This document shows, piece after piece, positions 11,561-24,165 of a stretch of 64,000 nucleotides of DNA. The notes below the pieces were generated by a model. That model made no database searches, was not told the origin of the DNA, and saw only the letters and a list, made by a program, of their open reading frames with translations. The translations under genes and the position numbers were made by a program. Within the stretch, counting starts at the first letter, position 1, and each line of letters opens with the position of its first letter. This DNA comes from Gnetum montanum (Eukaryota > Streptophyta > Gnetopsida > Gnetales > Gnetaceae), in NCBI GenBank assembly GCA_015680685.1, contig MNCI01025485.1:68897-132896 (forward strand), written 5' to 3'.

Positions 11561-13560
11561 GTTCACTAATTCAGTGCCATCTAGTATGTAGTCTCATCTA
11601 GAATGGTAGCATCATATATGAAGTAAATTTGATGCTAAACATTTCTTATTCGCATAAATCCTTCCAATTCCCCCTTGAACATTTTGGAAAATTACTCCTT
11701 GAAACCTAGTACTCATGTTGGAAGTTCTACTTGCACAAAATCATGATTAGAAGTAATAGATGGTACAATTAGAAAACCAAAAATAGCATCATCATGTTTC
11801 TTAACATATTCCCTCTCAAGAAGAATTAAGAAAACATTAAGTCAGCTTTTCAACCTCACTTGTTTAGCTATCATAGAAATTAACTTAAGGATTCCATTAG
11901 GTCTTGCTATATTCCACACATTTCTTGCTTCATCAAGTTGAGCATCATTATTAAAATTCCAAGGCCTTCCAAGAATTATATAATCTTGATCAATTTGGTA
12001 GTACATCACATTTCACAACATCATTATAACTTCCAGTTTTGTATTTTAAGATACATTGCTTTCTCACCTCTTGAGAGAAGTCTCTTGATAACTAATGCAC
12101 CTTGTAGGGTCTAGGATGAAGATTTGTTACTAAACCTAATTTAGTAAGTTTCACAGAGAAAATAAAATTTTCTTGGGCTCCCTCATTAATCAAAATATGA
12201 ATCTAGTCCCTACTAAGAAAACATCTAGCCCTAATCTAATACAATAATTTTCTTAATGGATGATATTTCCTATTCACATTTTCCATAAATGCACAAGAAT
12301 TCAATTCATAAATCTCCTTAATTTTTGGAAGCATTAGGATTACCTCTCTAAAGATCTTGGCTTGATGTCTGTTCTACCTCTATGGTTTGTAGATCCTTTT
12401 CATTGGCTATCTTGTGAAGTGGACATTCCCATTACTTGTTTCCCCATTCTCCACATTTGAATTACTAAATCTTGGATAAGTTGCTACCTTGACCCTTGTC
12501 TTCTTTGCCTTGGTCCTTCCTTGTCTTACCCTTCTCATCATCCTTCTCTTATTTCTTGTTATGGCTGTCCTCTTTGTCTTTTGATTTGGACTTTGATCCA
12601 TTTTCTGATTTGGATCCTTTATTCTTCCCTTTTGAAGCTTATTTTCTTGTACTTTCAAATCCATTGAGTTTCTTCTCTACGTTAAATACCAACTCATGAG
12701 CTTTATCAAGGGTTTGTAACTCGTAGAATAACAACTCTTGTTAATATGCCATTTTGAGGCCTTCAAGGAAGATTAAAGCTTGTTCATATTCATCTAAAAT
12801 TACCTTAGCTTGTTGGAATAGTTCACAGAATCTAATGTAAAACTTTTTGACATATCGGTCTACCTATTTACAAAATTTAAGCTCCATGATAGTGTCTTCT
12901 CTTTGTTGAGATTGTTCAAATTTTTGTCTTAACTTGTATTTCATCAAAGACTAATCCTTGATAGGTTGATTAATTTTCCTTTCTTAACTTTGAGACTCTT
13001 TGTCACACCAATTTGAAATCATACCTTCTAATGTGGGTTTAGTAATTAGTACTCTTAACTGATTTGATACATCTTCTAACTTAAAATTTGTTAATTACCT
13101 TTAGTCAACTTGCAAAAGCATTGGTGCCATCTATACCATTAAAAGTCCTTAGCTCCACATACAGAAGTATTGTAGCATTTTTGAAAGATATAGCAAGCCT
13201 TGCATCATCTTGATCATCAATCTTACCATGAAATAAGGTATATTTCTAGGAGTTGTGACATGAGGATTTAGATTTCCTCCCCATGGAATAATGCTGATGT
13301 ATTCTTACACTTTCATAGTTGGAATGTTCTTCCTCCTCATCTACTCCCCTCCACTAGACTGAGAAACTTCTTTGTCATCATTTAATCAAGAATCCTCATC
13401 ATCATCATGAGTCTGAATATGACTGGGACTTGCATTCCTACCTACCTTAGCACTATGCTCATCCAATCGTTCAACTATCAGTTAAAAGATAAATTTCATG
13501 CTCTTCATATCTCTATTTAGAGCTTGAACATTTTTCTTCCTAGGAGCCAATAGACCCAAA
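11560..13560 (-). pseudogene. gag and protease region of element F (pseudogene)
   Basis: The protease lies near 11930-12250 on the minus strand: IHILINEGAQENFI resembles the active-site block xxxLIDSGSxxNFI with Asp changed to Asn, and DYIILGRPWNFNN corresponds to the conserved ILGxxWL region. Between 12664 and 12407 is a very basic, Lys/Arg/Gln-rich linker with an Asn-rich end. A gag-like region occupies about 12690-13500 and is heavily broken, so its domains were placed only by position. The gag start could not be fixed. Confidence 0.6.
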
Positions 13561-13596
13561 AATACACAATTACATTCACAACAATAATAAACCTAA

Positions 13597-13609
13597 GTTT
13601 TTGATACCA
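13597..13609 (-). other. Primer-binding site of element F (initiator tRNA-Met type)
   Basis: The minus strand reads TTGGTATCAAAAACTT here. TGGTATC is the invariant start of the plant initiator-Met primer-binding site (TGGTATCAGAGC). It lies just outside an LTR-like end (GCTCCA) and upstream of gag. Confidence 0.72.
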
Positions 13610-13614
13610 ATTCA

Positions 13615-13960
13615 TGGAGCAAGGTTACTTTGATTTTCTTTAATCCTTCAAAAACACAAAAAATCTAGATATTATGTGAGACAATGTAATTACTAGAAAA
13701 TAAGAAAATAAGCTATAATATATTATTCAAAAGAAGATTACAATTATAGTAAAATAAGAATCCCACAAAATAACACTCACAAGCTTGATGATATTACATA
13801 GCATGAGGCTCTATAACGACACACATGATTGACTTTAATGTAAGGCACAATCAAACTAGATCTCTTCCTTAGACATATGAATGAGATCCACACACATACA
13901 TAGAGCTATAATGGCTAATATCACACCCATAATTGATCACAAGAATGCACAGAACTCTTT
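13615..13960 (-). repeat. Probable 5' LTR of element F (outer end not fixed)
   Basis: Position next to the primer-binding site implies an LTR. Its inner end in element orientation is CCTTGCTCCA. No second copy exists in the window because F is cut by D, so the outer boundary is a guess. Confidence 0.4.
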
Positions 13961-15560
13961 GTTGGCACATTTTGACCATTTAATGGAGCATAAAAATGCT
14001 TTAGGCATGGATTTGAATGGTTTAGGAGGTGTAAGTCTGATAATAAAGTTCTTTGATTCATGATTATAAAAAAGCATATTGATTGATTTTATGAGTTTTT
14101 CTTCTCTGTTGATGTTAAGATTACTATTGAGGATTCAACATTTTGGGAAAAAGGACACAACATTCATCACAAAGATGCTACAAAATTTAATTCTTTTTCT
14201 CATAAGGGTGAAATGTACAAAGTAACAACTATTGGTTCATCATTTGAATCATCTTCAAAGGTGGAGTTGCTTTACTAAAGTGGACAAATCCCATTCACTA
14301 CAAAAATTTTCATCCATTTTTCTTGCAATCAATTGCCTAGGTAATTGTATCTTCAAGAAAATCTTTACAACTTTTGTAACATATACAAGATGAAGGCATT
14401 GTTGATTAGAGAACAAAAATATGCTCTATCCAACACGACTCTATAAGTAAAATCAAATGATAGCTATTTCTTGTTGATAAATTTTTGAAAAATTTGTTAA
14501 ATTTTTAGCAAATTATTAGTTGATTTTCAATCTAGTTTGATGATTAAAAATTATCATTTTAGAATTTGCTATGCTATTATCTTTACAATAGTGAAAAGTA
14601 AAGATAAAGTTCAGAAATTTAGGTTACTTCAATATTGAAATAGAGAATGCTATTGCAAGAGGAAAGAGATCCTGGTATAAATTGGGCAACAAAATAATTT
14701 AATTAAGTAAAGGAAAATGATCAAAAATATAAATTAATGGTAGCTATAATTCCTGATGAACAAAATGTATTCAACGTTCTTGGCTAAGCCTATCATGATG
14801 GCATACAACAGAGCAATGATCTTCCTCCTATTCAAAAAATGATGAAAAACCAAAGGCATATATTCCATGATGAATTCTTGTGCACTATCAGTGAAAATTA
14901 AAAATGTATTTTGCATTGTAATCTCCAAAAATGATGGATATAGTTGATTCTTTACTTTGTACCAGCACAAGCTAAACTAGCGGCAATGATCCCAATCACG
15001 CATTTAAATCTAAGCCTTCTTAGTATTGGAACCTCTTGGATGATTCTTATGTAGATGAAAATCATGTTAGTACTCATATTTGATCTATTTACAAAGGCAA
15101 GGGTTAGGGTTTAGTTAAAGAATGCTTTTATGGCCTACACTTTTCTTTGTCACTTACTATTATTCCTCTAGATGTTTCTTGTGTTGGTTCTTTGGCATTT
15201 TTACCTAGTAGTTGCCATTGCAGGTGTGTCATTAGAGATCTCCTTGAACTTCTATGGGAGGCGTGTGCTTGAGCATGTTACAGTGAATTTGGGAAAATTG
15301 ATTGTGTAAGAAGTTGAACACCACCTCAACTCTATGTAAATATTGCCTCCATTGTTAGTGTGAAGAAGCTAACAATTGCTGTAATGATGTTTACACCTTT
15401 AAAACTATGTGACTTGGCATAATTTTATTAAAACAAATGTTTTACTGGGCTTGAAAGTCAGTATTATTACCACCAGGATTGGCCGTTACATGGATGAGCT
15501 GCCAAGACAAAATTGCTTAATCTCATCATCAATTGGAATGCTTTGGTGTATTATAAAGGA
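13960..15560. other. Unassigned AT-rich region with short broken reading frames
   Basis: Short frames occur on both strands, for instance a plus-strand stretch near 14090-14280 containing SVDVKITIEDSTFWEKGHN and a minus-strand frame at 14970-14734. I do not recognise either. They could be gag or polyprotein scraps of an old retroelement, or exon-like fragments of a host pseudogene. Nothing here is supported as a gene. Confidence 0.3.
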
Positions 15561-17030
15561 GATTAATTTAGCATTGGAGTAACACTTTTAAAAGATGTCC
15601 ATATTATGATTTAGGAAAAAGAGAAGATTTATGAACAACTAGTAAATATTAGTTTATTTTCTATGAGAATTGAAACTTTCCATGGAGGTTGTAACTTCAT
15701 GAAAGTTATAATCAATAATCCAAGATATTTGTAGCTAATTTTGATTTTTTCCATTACCAAGGAGGCACTTCCCAAACGTGGCTTAAAAATATCTTAACTT
15801 CCCATGGAAGTTGTAACTCCTTAGGTGATTAAAATTAAAACTTCTAGATATTTTTTACTCACCCTTAACCTCTTATGATTATTGTAACTACCCAAAGCCC
15901 CTATAAAAAAGCTTCAAAGGTAGAAATGAAGGGGGAAGCTTTTTGGAAAGACGAGATTTGAAGATTGCTTGTAAGATGGCTTGCTAAAGACATCATTTCA
16001 GTCGCTTTGTTTTAATCCTATGAGTTCATTCTTTCCTATTTTGTTTTAGATGCTTAGCTAGTGGTTTAGGTAGTATCATGCTTGGCATTTAAATCTAGGA
16101 TTTTTAGATTGCTTTTATAGTTCTTTGTTGCATGATAGTAGACTCCTATTAAGATTTGCCATAAAAGAGCTCATGTTGGAAAGCCTCAAGAGAAATTTAA
16201 TAGAGNTAAGAGCTCATGTTGGAAAGCCTCAAGAGAAATTTAATAGAGAAGTTTATTATTATGCAATGTTTGAGGCTACTATTAGGATTGTTGTAAGAGA
16301 GGCTCTACTATAGACAAGCTAGTTGAGCAATTTAGTAGTCTAGAGGGTTAAAAAAATATTTGGTATTTTGATAGGACTAAAATAGCTTTTTAAAATTTTT
16401 AAAGTATATTCCCTTTGTATTTCAATCAGAAATTGTCAAATCTTTAAAAGCTCTGTTGTATGCAATCATTAACAACTATTATCTAAACAAAAAGGAGACT
16501 CATACATGGTGTTTTACACAACAATTTTTGGTAGTAAGTAGGATTGTCTTTAAGAAATTGCTTGTTTGAGCTTAGAAAATTTGAACAATTCATAGATATT
16601 GAATTAGGGATAACTTTATTATGAAGTTTTTCCTCATATCAATTTACCTTGCTTAAATATTTGAGATTTTTACACAAATTTGCTTTCTTTTCTTTCTCTT
16701 TCCATTGAATCTTACTTCATTTTTGGTTTTCTTGTGGAACTTTCTCTCTCTGGGGGAAATTAGGAGTATATTGGTAGAGTTATGCTCAAATGGTTTTTGC
16801 AAAATTTTTTTTTGTTAAAAGTAGGTATATAAGGATTGTATACACTAAGTGGTTAAAAAAAATAGGAATCTCCAACAACTCATAGTATTTTACAAAGTTG
16901 GCTGAATCTCTTTCATTATAGCCAATTACAATTTTATGCATAGCCCAACTATTGCAACATTCACAACAGCAAACACATACTCACATTTAACTACTGAGTC
17001 TATTTGGAGGTATATGGGCCTTGGTGTTGT
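15560..17030 (+). repeat. LTR-like region resembling the LTR of element G
   Basis: Around 15870-15920 the order GTAACTACCC, AAGCCC, then TATA box CTATAAAAAAGC resembles the U3/TATA segment of element G (GTAACTACTA, GGC, CTATATAAAGCC at 43766-43794). Near 17000 the sequence TTTGGAGGTATATGGGCCTT resembles TTTGAGGGTATCCATGCCTT at 44446. A short frame at 16125-16313 crosses the N at 16206 and is an artefact of that join. The region may be a solo LTR or a 5' LTR whose internal part is lost. Confidence 0.4.
16165..16248. other. 41-bp duplication flanking a single N (contig join)
   Basis: The 41 bases at 16165-16205 recur exactly at 16208-16248, separated only by N at 16206 and one T. This is what two unmerged overlapping contig ends look like. 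Confidence 0.85.
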
Positions 17031-17299
17031 TAGAGACTAGCCAACACCTAAACCCTATTTGAGGCACTCATTGGCGATTGCATCCCAAAAAATTGCCCAC
17101 ACTATTATGTAAATTCTCTTCTAACTCTCTCATACATTCACATGAACTTTCACTTCCATCAAAACATACAAACATAATCAATATTTCTGAATTTCAAGAC
17201 CAAGACCTTAAGAAAACCTTCCGCATAAAAAACTTAGAGGTTCTCAACTATTTCCAATATTGATCTCATCTTTCCCAACTATTTCTAGATTAAAACTAC

Positions 17300-17640
17300 C
17301 ACATTGGAGCTTTTTTTGAATTGAATAAGATGTTTATAGTCTTGTCAAGACATCTCTTTTCCAACCCTAGCTTGTAGGCAAGATGTCTCTTTTTGAAACA
17401 AGACATCTCCTCTAGAAATAAAACATCTACTTCTAGTGTAAGATGTATTCCTAGAAATGTATCCTCTAAGTGATAGACATCTCTCTAGAGACATCTCTTT
17501 TTAGGTCAAGATGTATGCTCTCTTGGCCAAGCTAGGTCTTTTGGATGTCTCCTATATCAATCTCAACTCTTAGGCAAGACATCTCTTTGGTGACCAAGAT
17601 GCCTTTTCAACTACTTGAAACCTTCAATCTTTCTCTTATA
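17300..17640. repeat. Array of AAGATGTCTC/GAGACATCTT motifs
   Basis: Ten or so degenerate copies of the palindrome-like AGACATCT/AGATGTCT occur in both orientations. The same motif is dense in both LTRs of element H (46150-46440 and 51230-51510), so this may be an LTR fragment of a related copia-type element. From 17640 to 18340 nothing is recognised. Confidence 0.5.
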
Positions 17641-18439
17641 GGAATGAAAAGGGGTTAAAAAGAGGTGTTCTTACAGCACCACACCATGCTAAATTTTTTT
17701 TAAAGAATCAATTAAAAGGTCATTTCCACCTAAGGATTTATTATTGACCATACTATTAATTATGTTTAGAAATTCTTTAGAAGATGATGCCATATTAAGG
17801 ATGTTAATATCCTAGGGAGAAATTTTAACACCCATGATCTTCAATAGGTCCTATAGAGCATTATGATCAATTGCTAAATGTTTACCTAAAGATGTTGATA
17901 TAAATTTAAAGTAATATTGGAAATTTGAATAAAATCAGAAGTGATTGTTTCATCATACTATTCCAATTGAATAATCCTAAACTTGACATGTCTGATTAAA
18001 GCATATTAGTGGAGGAAATAACTACTATCATTACTATGTAGAAGAAATTTTGTTTTGGATCTTTGCTTTCAAAAAATGATTTCCTATAGCTGAGTATCCT
18101 CCAAATTTTGAAGAAGTTTCCATCACATTATTGGAGATCTTGAGATCAATCCATAATTTCCATCTCTTGCTAGAGCTCATTCAATTACTACAACATATCT
18201 CACTTTTGTTTATGCTAAGTGAAAGACTGTTCTTTTCTTCAAGTTATCATTACATACATGATTTTTTTCAATTTTTGAAAGAAAAAGTAAGAGCACTCTA
18301 TGGTAAAAATAGAAGATATTGAAATATCCTAGTTAGTGTAGGCCATCATTCAAGCATTGGATTTTCCCAATTAAGAACCTAGGATCACTAAGATTTTAGC
18401 AAGGTTAGAAAGTAACCCTAAGTAAGAATGAATGAAGTA

Positions 18440-18900
18440 ATCCAACACCTAACCATGCAAATCATAGGCGTTCACGCGTGAATCGATCGTAATCCATGGA
18501 TGAGGTAATGTTAATATACTAGCAATTGGTTTAAGTCCATGACCATTGTCTTCCCATGTGGAGCTAGTGAAGTCTAATCATATGGTTTAGCTCACTGTGA
18601 GGTATATTATAACTAATGTTGACTTGCCATTATGGCTTTTAGCAACATAGTGAAAATGAAAATAATTTCTAAGTCTAAGTAAAACAAGTAAGAAATTTAT
18701 CCTAGCATAAGGTGATGGATATCCATTTCTAATTTTCCATACACATCTTGGGCTTATGTAATCGTTACTGGGATTACCAATTACCTCGCTACTGGGTAAA
18801 CTAAGTGATAATACTATTGGGTTATTAAATGATCAAACTTTACACTCAAAAGTAGTTATATCAATAAAGAATGGAAAATTAAAGTAAAAGTGTACATCTA
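18440..18900 (-). repeat. Athila-like LTR fragment
   Basis: The plus-strand text CAAATCATAGGCGTTCACGC matches AATCACAAAGCGTTCACATG in the LTR of D. Further along, ACACATCTTGG, then ACTGGGATTACCAA and GCTACTGGGTAAACT are the reverse complement of the conserved LTR repeats. Both ends are lost. It keeps a few CpG sites (GCGTTCACGCGTGAATCGATCG). Confidence 0.65.
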
Positions 18901-18999
18901 TGATCTAGTAAAAGTGTACATCAAAAAATCAATCTTTTCCTTTCTATATTTGATTCACAAAATCTATAGGAGTGGAGGAATTACTAGATACATAAATGA

Positions 19000-19460
19000 T
19001 TGTATTATGGTTCATTAAGATGTGGAAAACCATGATCATGAATCATGACTATATCGTGGTTTCTTGACCATGGGTCACTCTTGACTCATGGAGTATTGAA
19101 CACACATCATGGTTCTATTATCATTATGACTAGAATTGCTATAGTATTTTCCTTAGCTTCTAGTGTGATTTTTTCAGCCATAAGTCATTTCTTGATCATG
19201 GATGCCTCATCATGAGTTACAATTATGTTATAATTTATTATATTGTTGTGTATTTACTACCTTTAATTTCTAAAGGCCAAGAGTTGTCATGATCTCATGG
19301 TTGCTTGAATATGAGTCATGATGAAATCATGGTCATTAAAAATAAAAGCATTTTAATTTTGAGTATAGTATGATTTCACAACAAGTCATGGTCAACTCAT
19401 GGTTTCATTAAAAAAATAAGATTACAAATCATAGATTAAGATTTATAAGGATTTTGATGA
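19000..19460. repeat. CATGAxTCATG motif block 1
   Basis: Dense runs of ATCATGAATCATGACT, GACTCATGG and AACCATGA occur, followed by AAGGATTTTGATGATTCTAC. The block near 28920-29490 has the same motifs and the same exit text (AAGATTTTGATGATTTTAG), so both probably derive from one LTR family. Confidence 0.5.
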
Positions 19461-19898
19461 TTCTACTAAATGAGTTAGCTTGGAAATGATGTTTTGGCCT
19501 CTGGACTAATGCAAAATAGGCTAGGATCAAGCATCAAACATGTTTATTGACCACATGAAATGGATTCATAAAGAAAAATGGTTTTGAGATGAATGGATAG
19601 ATAAGATTCATGCTTAGACAAATTTTTAATAATAAAAATGCACATAAAGTGATTAGAAATACTCCCTAACTTGTGAGCATTATCTTTGACTTATATAAAT
19701 GCCACTTTTAGTCTTGGCTCTATGGGAATTTGATTTTTTAGGCTTATATTTTAAAGATTTTTGATAACTTGAAATGAAATTTGAAATAGGGCTAAAATGA
19801 TGATATGCTTGAGATAATGAAATAAAAATGAAATAGATTAAATAATTAAAATGTTGAAATTAATGAAACTACTATTTTTATTGTATTTCTTGACAAGC

Positions 19899-19900
<2 letters not shown>

Positions 19901-19951
<51 letters not shown>
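19901..19951. repeat. (GA)n microsatellite
   Basis: An uninterrupted GA run of about 50 bases lies just left of the truncated LTR of element A. Confidence 0.97.
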
Positions 19952-19953
<2 letters not shown>

Positions 19954-20013
19954 AATATTTAACTTAATGAGAGATATTGTAATATTAAAATTAGTGGTAG
20001 AGTAATAAACCTT

Positions 20014-20584
20014 GCATTTGTGTACGGAAATAAAGATGAACTTTATGTTAAACCTTGTAGCATACAGATTGAGCTAAATAGTAATTAATTATTGTTGAAT
20101 GTTTAAATGATTTCCTAGTTAATTAACATCTCTCTCAACCTTTGACTCTCCTAGTTAAGTACACTCAGTATGACCGCTTCGAGCATGTGTGTAGCACTTG
20201 GTAACCCTGTAACGATTAGCGTTTGGTAATCCCAGCAGCATTGCACTGGTTCAGGATGTGTGCGACAACTGGGAACAGATACAAGTGTTAGGAACAATTA
20301 GAACTTCATTAGTGAATAGTTAATGTAAGTTAGTCACTTAGTTCACTCTACCTTCCCCTATTAGCATAAGACATTAAAAAGATAAAAGTTATAAAAATCA
20401 TATACCTCAAGCTTACTTAACCATACAACCATGACAATACAAGTAAGTTTGGGAAGACAACGATTGATTAACCTTGAGTGTTCCATTAAGGCATGTAAGC
20501 ACTTAGTCCTTGGAGTTCGATCGAATCACATGTGAAACACTCATATTCGTATGGTTGAGTGTAGGGGTACCTCGCCACTCATCA
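20014..20584 (+). repeat. 5' LTR of element A, 5'-truncated
   Basis: It starts within the LTR at GCATTTGTGTACGG, carries the AATAAAGATGAAC signal region and the TTGGTAACCC/TTGGTAATCCCAGCA repeats, and ends ACTCATCA. The promoter part seen in B and C is missing. Confidence 0.85.
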
Positions 20585-20585
20585 T

Positions 20586-20602
20586 TGGCACCGTTGCTGG
20601 GG
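20586..20602 (+). other. Primer-binding site of element A (tRNA-Asp)
   Basis: TGGCACCGTTGCTGGGG differs at only two positions (both transitions) from TGGCGCCGTTGCCGGGG, the complement of the plant tRNA-Asp(GUC) 3' end, and lies one base after the LTR. Confidence 0.9.
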
Positions 20603-20729
20603 ACTTAGTTTTTTGTGCGCTACGTAGAACATAGGAAATCACTCATATCGTTGGGATGCTAGAACGAACCCTTAGGGTTAATTAAGGAAAGATAAGACAA
20701 TGGTAAATCGCACACTGAACAAGACAAAA

Positions 20730-22620
20730 ATGTCTTCTTCTTCGCATAAGAGCACTTCACCACCTAGGACTAACACAAGAGACAGTCAGTTCCTCAACAG
20801 TTTCATGTGGTATATACTCATCATGATGAGTATGTACTTGACTTTACCTTTATTCTCCATCAAGATGAACAACTACTTTGGAGAGACTTGGAAGGTAACA
20901 TAGTGTTGCCTTTAGACTAATCAGTCCCCAACATGCTTCTTCGTGCTCTCTCATGAATAGGCATGTCATTTTTGTACACAGAATATGTTGCATGTGATCA
21001 TGACACAAGGGACTACCATCCCACAAAAGCGCAACATCAAAGGGACTTGCAACAGGAGAGATATCATACATCCTCTAAGGGTAAATGGTCCCATAATGCT
21101 CTGCATGTCTTGAGCGAAATTGAGGGTGGTGAACCTGCTTCAATAGGTCCCCCACCAAATGATGTTCCTCCTCCTAACGATGGTCAGGAGGTGTTGTATT
21201 AGAACCTACACTCCACGATTCACAACCCCGATTCTAATACCCACGAACATGAAGTGTTTAAATAAGGAACACAACCACATGATAAGGGTGGACATTCTAA
21301 TCGTGATCATGATCATGGCTGAGACCATCGAAGAGAAGGTAGAAAACACCATCATGGAAATGGTTCTCCTTCTTCTTCACCTTCATCATCACATTCACCC
21401 TCTCCTTCGGTGTCCGAACGTAGTCATAAGGAAAACAACTGTGAGGATAAAGGGAAACAGAGTGAAAAACATCGATGAGATAGTCGAGAATGAGAACGAG
21501 GGCACTCTAAGGAATCAAGGTATGGAAGAAGGGAGAGTAGGGAACTACATAGACACCATGGATGCTATGAACAAGATGACCATGAAGAACCCCTACTCGC
21601 AACTAAAAAGCATGTTAGATATAACAGAGGCCATAAGAGTTCCCACAAGGCACAAAAAAGATAGTAGGATCAAGAGGTTAGACATGAATAACATCCCACG
21701 GTTTGAGGGGGAATATAATGCTGATCCTCAAAATCATTTACAAGCATTCCACGATGCATGTGCCTTGCAGAACATAGAAAATGAAGGGCAAAAATTGAAG
21801 TTGTTCCCAAGGACACTAGTGAAAGAAGCTGAAAGCTGTTACTAGTCCTTAGAAGCAGAATCCATTCGGAGGTGGAGTAAAATGTTAGAACTGTTTAATG
21901 ATAAGTACCAAACATACTCTTGAGTGTCTAACCTATGAAAGAAAATCCAAGGATGGAAGCAAGGAAATCATGAACCCTTGGATGTTGCATGGTCCGCTAT
22001 TATGCATTGTTACATTTGCCCTAGCCATGGTTATTCATAGTGGGATCAACTACACCATCTCGTAGATCGACTTAGGCATGAAACAAGAAGGACCCTTGGG
22101 ACGTATGCCCAAGGAAGATTATCAAAGCTTAGGTCTCATCAAATCCATAGATTGCTAGAGTAAGTAGCTAAAGAAGAAGGTGAGCTACGGAAGAGAGAAA
22201 GCATGGAAAAGTACAACTGAGGTCCTTCCCTCCAAAAAAGGGGAGTGAGATTTTGTGAGGAGGAAGAATAGTCACCACTCGAAGAGATGGTGAATAGGAA
22301 AAATTTGCCACTCTAAAAGTTAACAACCGAAGTATCAGCAAAGGTAGACAAATGTGGGACTCCTTGGATAGTAGGTTTGAAACTATTCTTAAGATTGTAG
22401 AGGAGTCTAGAGAGTGAGGTAGTGAGCATGACAAAAAGAAAAAGAGAGATGTAGACAATGCAAGTAACAAGGCTAAGGGTAAAATGGCCATCACCGAAGA
22501 GGTTGTGGGTTTAGACATAGAAAAAGATGGTGGATGTGAGATATGCCAATACGACCATCCTAAGGAATGTTGCCTAGTAATCTCACATCTACAAGAGTTT
22601 GGGGTGTATGCAGTGAACCC
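20730..22620 (+). pseudogene. gag of element A (pseudogene)
   Basis: The start ATG (MSSSSHKS) is at the same place as in B. The Retrotrans_gag domain is best preserved in the frame ending at 21845: MNNIPRFEGEYNADPQNHLQ, then ACALQNIENEGQKLKLFPRT and VKEAESCY. A stop and frame changes follow, then SIRRWSKMLELFNDKYQ near 21860-21910. The C-terminal part near 22350-22620 includes IVEESRE and GGCEICQYDHPKECC, a Cys/His-rich end. The His- and Glu-rich middle (21160-21500) is out of frame with the domain. Gag packages the element RNA; this copy cannot make it intact. Confidence 0.82.
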
Positions 22621-22979
22621 ATGATTTAATAAATGGCAAGCACCCCAATGGTTACCTTATCCCCAAGGTAACACAAGGCAGTTCCACCAACCTTCAACAT
22701 AGTATCCAAGTGGAACTCCACCACAACTCTTTGAGCAACATCAACAGTGGCAATACCCATAGTCATGGGGGATGCCACCACCAAGGCAACAATACCCCTA
22801 CCAGAGACCAGACCCATATGGCTACTACATGCAGCATCCAATCTCTCCGCATGACTCTGTTGGTCACACTACACCACAACATCACTACCAAGCTCGTGAG
22901 TATTTTAGAACTCCTTCTCCTAGGGTAGATAACCCATAGACATACCATCCTTTGAATCCATTTGCAACTCTCACACTGA

Positions 22980-24115
22980 TAGCTCCATTACCACCTGCTC
23001 CAGCAATGCAAGGGGAACTCCCTACTCAACCGTAGCAACGCAATGTCACGAGGGATGTGAATCCTCAACCCACTATTGGTTTTGAAAACCGTATAAAGAG
23101 ACGACCTTTCTTTAGAACCAATAGTCCAACCAAGCCCTTACAACCACAAGCGGTTAAATCTCTGAACGCCTCTCCATCAAATAAGGCTTCAGAGATCCCT
23201 TCAAACCAAACACCGAGCTCAACGCATACGGTTATGTTAACACATGTCATTACTGACTGGATTAAGATGGGCCACCTTCCCAAGAAATTCCTTGATCCTG
23301 GAAGCCCTCTAATCTATCTCCAAGTTGCTGGGAATGAACCATGTAAAGCTCTTCTGGACTCAGGTTTCAGAGTCAACCTAATATCACAAGAGATGTACAA
23401 AGCCTAGAACCTACCTCCATTAAGAAAGAGTAATATTCACCTAGAGTTGGCCGACTAGTCCATCATTGTCCCCTTGGGATTGGTGGAGGACATCATTACC
23501 ACTATGTGTGAATAGTTGTATCTAGCTGATTTCCTAGTGCTACAAGTAAATAATGGTAAAGGGGACTTCCAAATAGTAATGGGAATGACATGACTAAGTA
23601 CTGTAGATGCACGTCTAGGAATCCATGATCTTTCCTTGGAATTATCTAAGGAGAACACTTTTTGGAAGATCGAGAAGAAGAAGGTTCCATGCATTGCATA
23701 CAGTGATATAGGGTGCAATTGCATGGAGAAATCATGGGCTGGGCAAAGTTTAGCATTGCCTGAATGCAACCAGTGTGTACAAGACCTTAACCTACAAAAG
23801 TGCCTGTGTGCAGCAGCCACATGACAAAGAGACACCTAGTGGCTGATAGATGATCAAGTGAACAACTCACTAACGTGCATGGAACTAACTAAGGGAATAA
23901 CTAGTGCTTACATCGAAAGCATAGATGAACTTGAAGAGGTCCGTCGCCAACTTCCAAACCTTAACCTGAAAACATCAATTGGGGGAAGCTGGAAATTCCT
24001 AAAAAATTGAAACAAGTGCTCTGATAAGACATTGTTTGTCAATGTGCAACAGACCAAACCTTACCATGAATTTAGAACGGTCAGTGCACATAATACGTCT
24101 GAGAAGGGATGACCC
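22980..24115 (+). pseudogene. Protease region of element A (pseudogene, active-site DSG retained)
   Basis: A Pro/Asn/Ser-rich linker leads into an open frame at 23057-23407. Its end reads CKALLDSGFRVNLISQEM, with the aspartic-protease triad Asp-Ser-Gly intact, unlike in D (NFS) and B (DLG). The rest (GLVEDIITTMCE, DFLVLQVNNGKGDFQIVMGM) continues with stops to about 23680. A linker with ASIGGSWKFLKN-like text follows, and the frame ends near 24110. No RT motif follows; the next text is the conserved ATTTTGGATCTCCCC block. Confidence 0.8.
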
Positions 24116-24129
24116 CCCTCATTATTTTG

Positions 24130-24165
24130 GATCTCCCCTTTCCAACTCAGTCATGGGGGAGATGG
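24130..24165 (+). promoter_or_regulatory. Conserved post-coding hairpin/purine block of element A
   Basis: GGATCTCCCC, then AGTCATGGGGGAGATGG (24149-24165). The same block follows the last frame in B and D. Confidence 0.6.

Larger units (their letters stand above)
8774..13614 (-). mobile_element. Element F: chromovirus-like Ty3/gypsy retrotransposon remnant
   Basis: Minus-strand order is initiator-Met-type primer-binding site, gag, protease, RT, RNase H, integrase. The tRNA-Met primer site and the integrase style (CLKCQKFKG, then PWKSVSMDFV and MVNRLSKM) resemble plant chromoviruses of the CRM/Reina/Tekay kind; the exact clade is not resolved. The integrase C-terminus is cut at 8773 by the LTR of D. 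A solo LTR interrupts RT. No chromodomain was identified, since the 3' end is missing. Confidence 0.82.

Noticed and set aside
16125-16313. Apparent 62-residue protein containing X
   Set aside because: It reads the same 41 bases twice through the N at 16206; the frame is created by the duplicated contig end.
17300-17640. CRISPR-like array
   Set aside because: Repeats are short, degenerate, in both orientations and irregularly spaced, in a plant retroelement context.
20850-21071. Minus-strand frames opposite gag of A, B and C (for instance 20850-21071, 33833-34054, 37725-38033) as conserved antisense proteins
   Set aside because: Their similarity follows from the conserved gag on the plus strand; no start context or other support.
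21159-21500. His/Met/Ile-rich plus-strand frame as a separate metal-binding protein
   Set aside because: It is an out-of-frame reading of the Ser/His-rich middle of gag; the same stretch occurs in B at 38034-38384.
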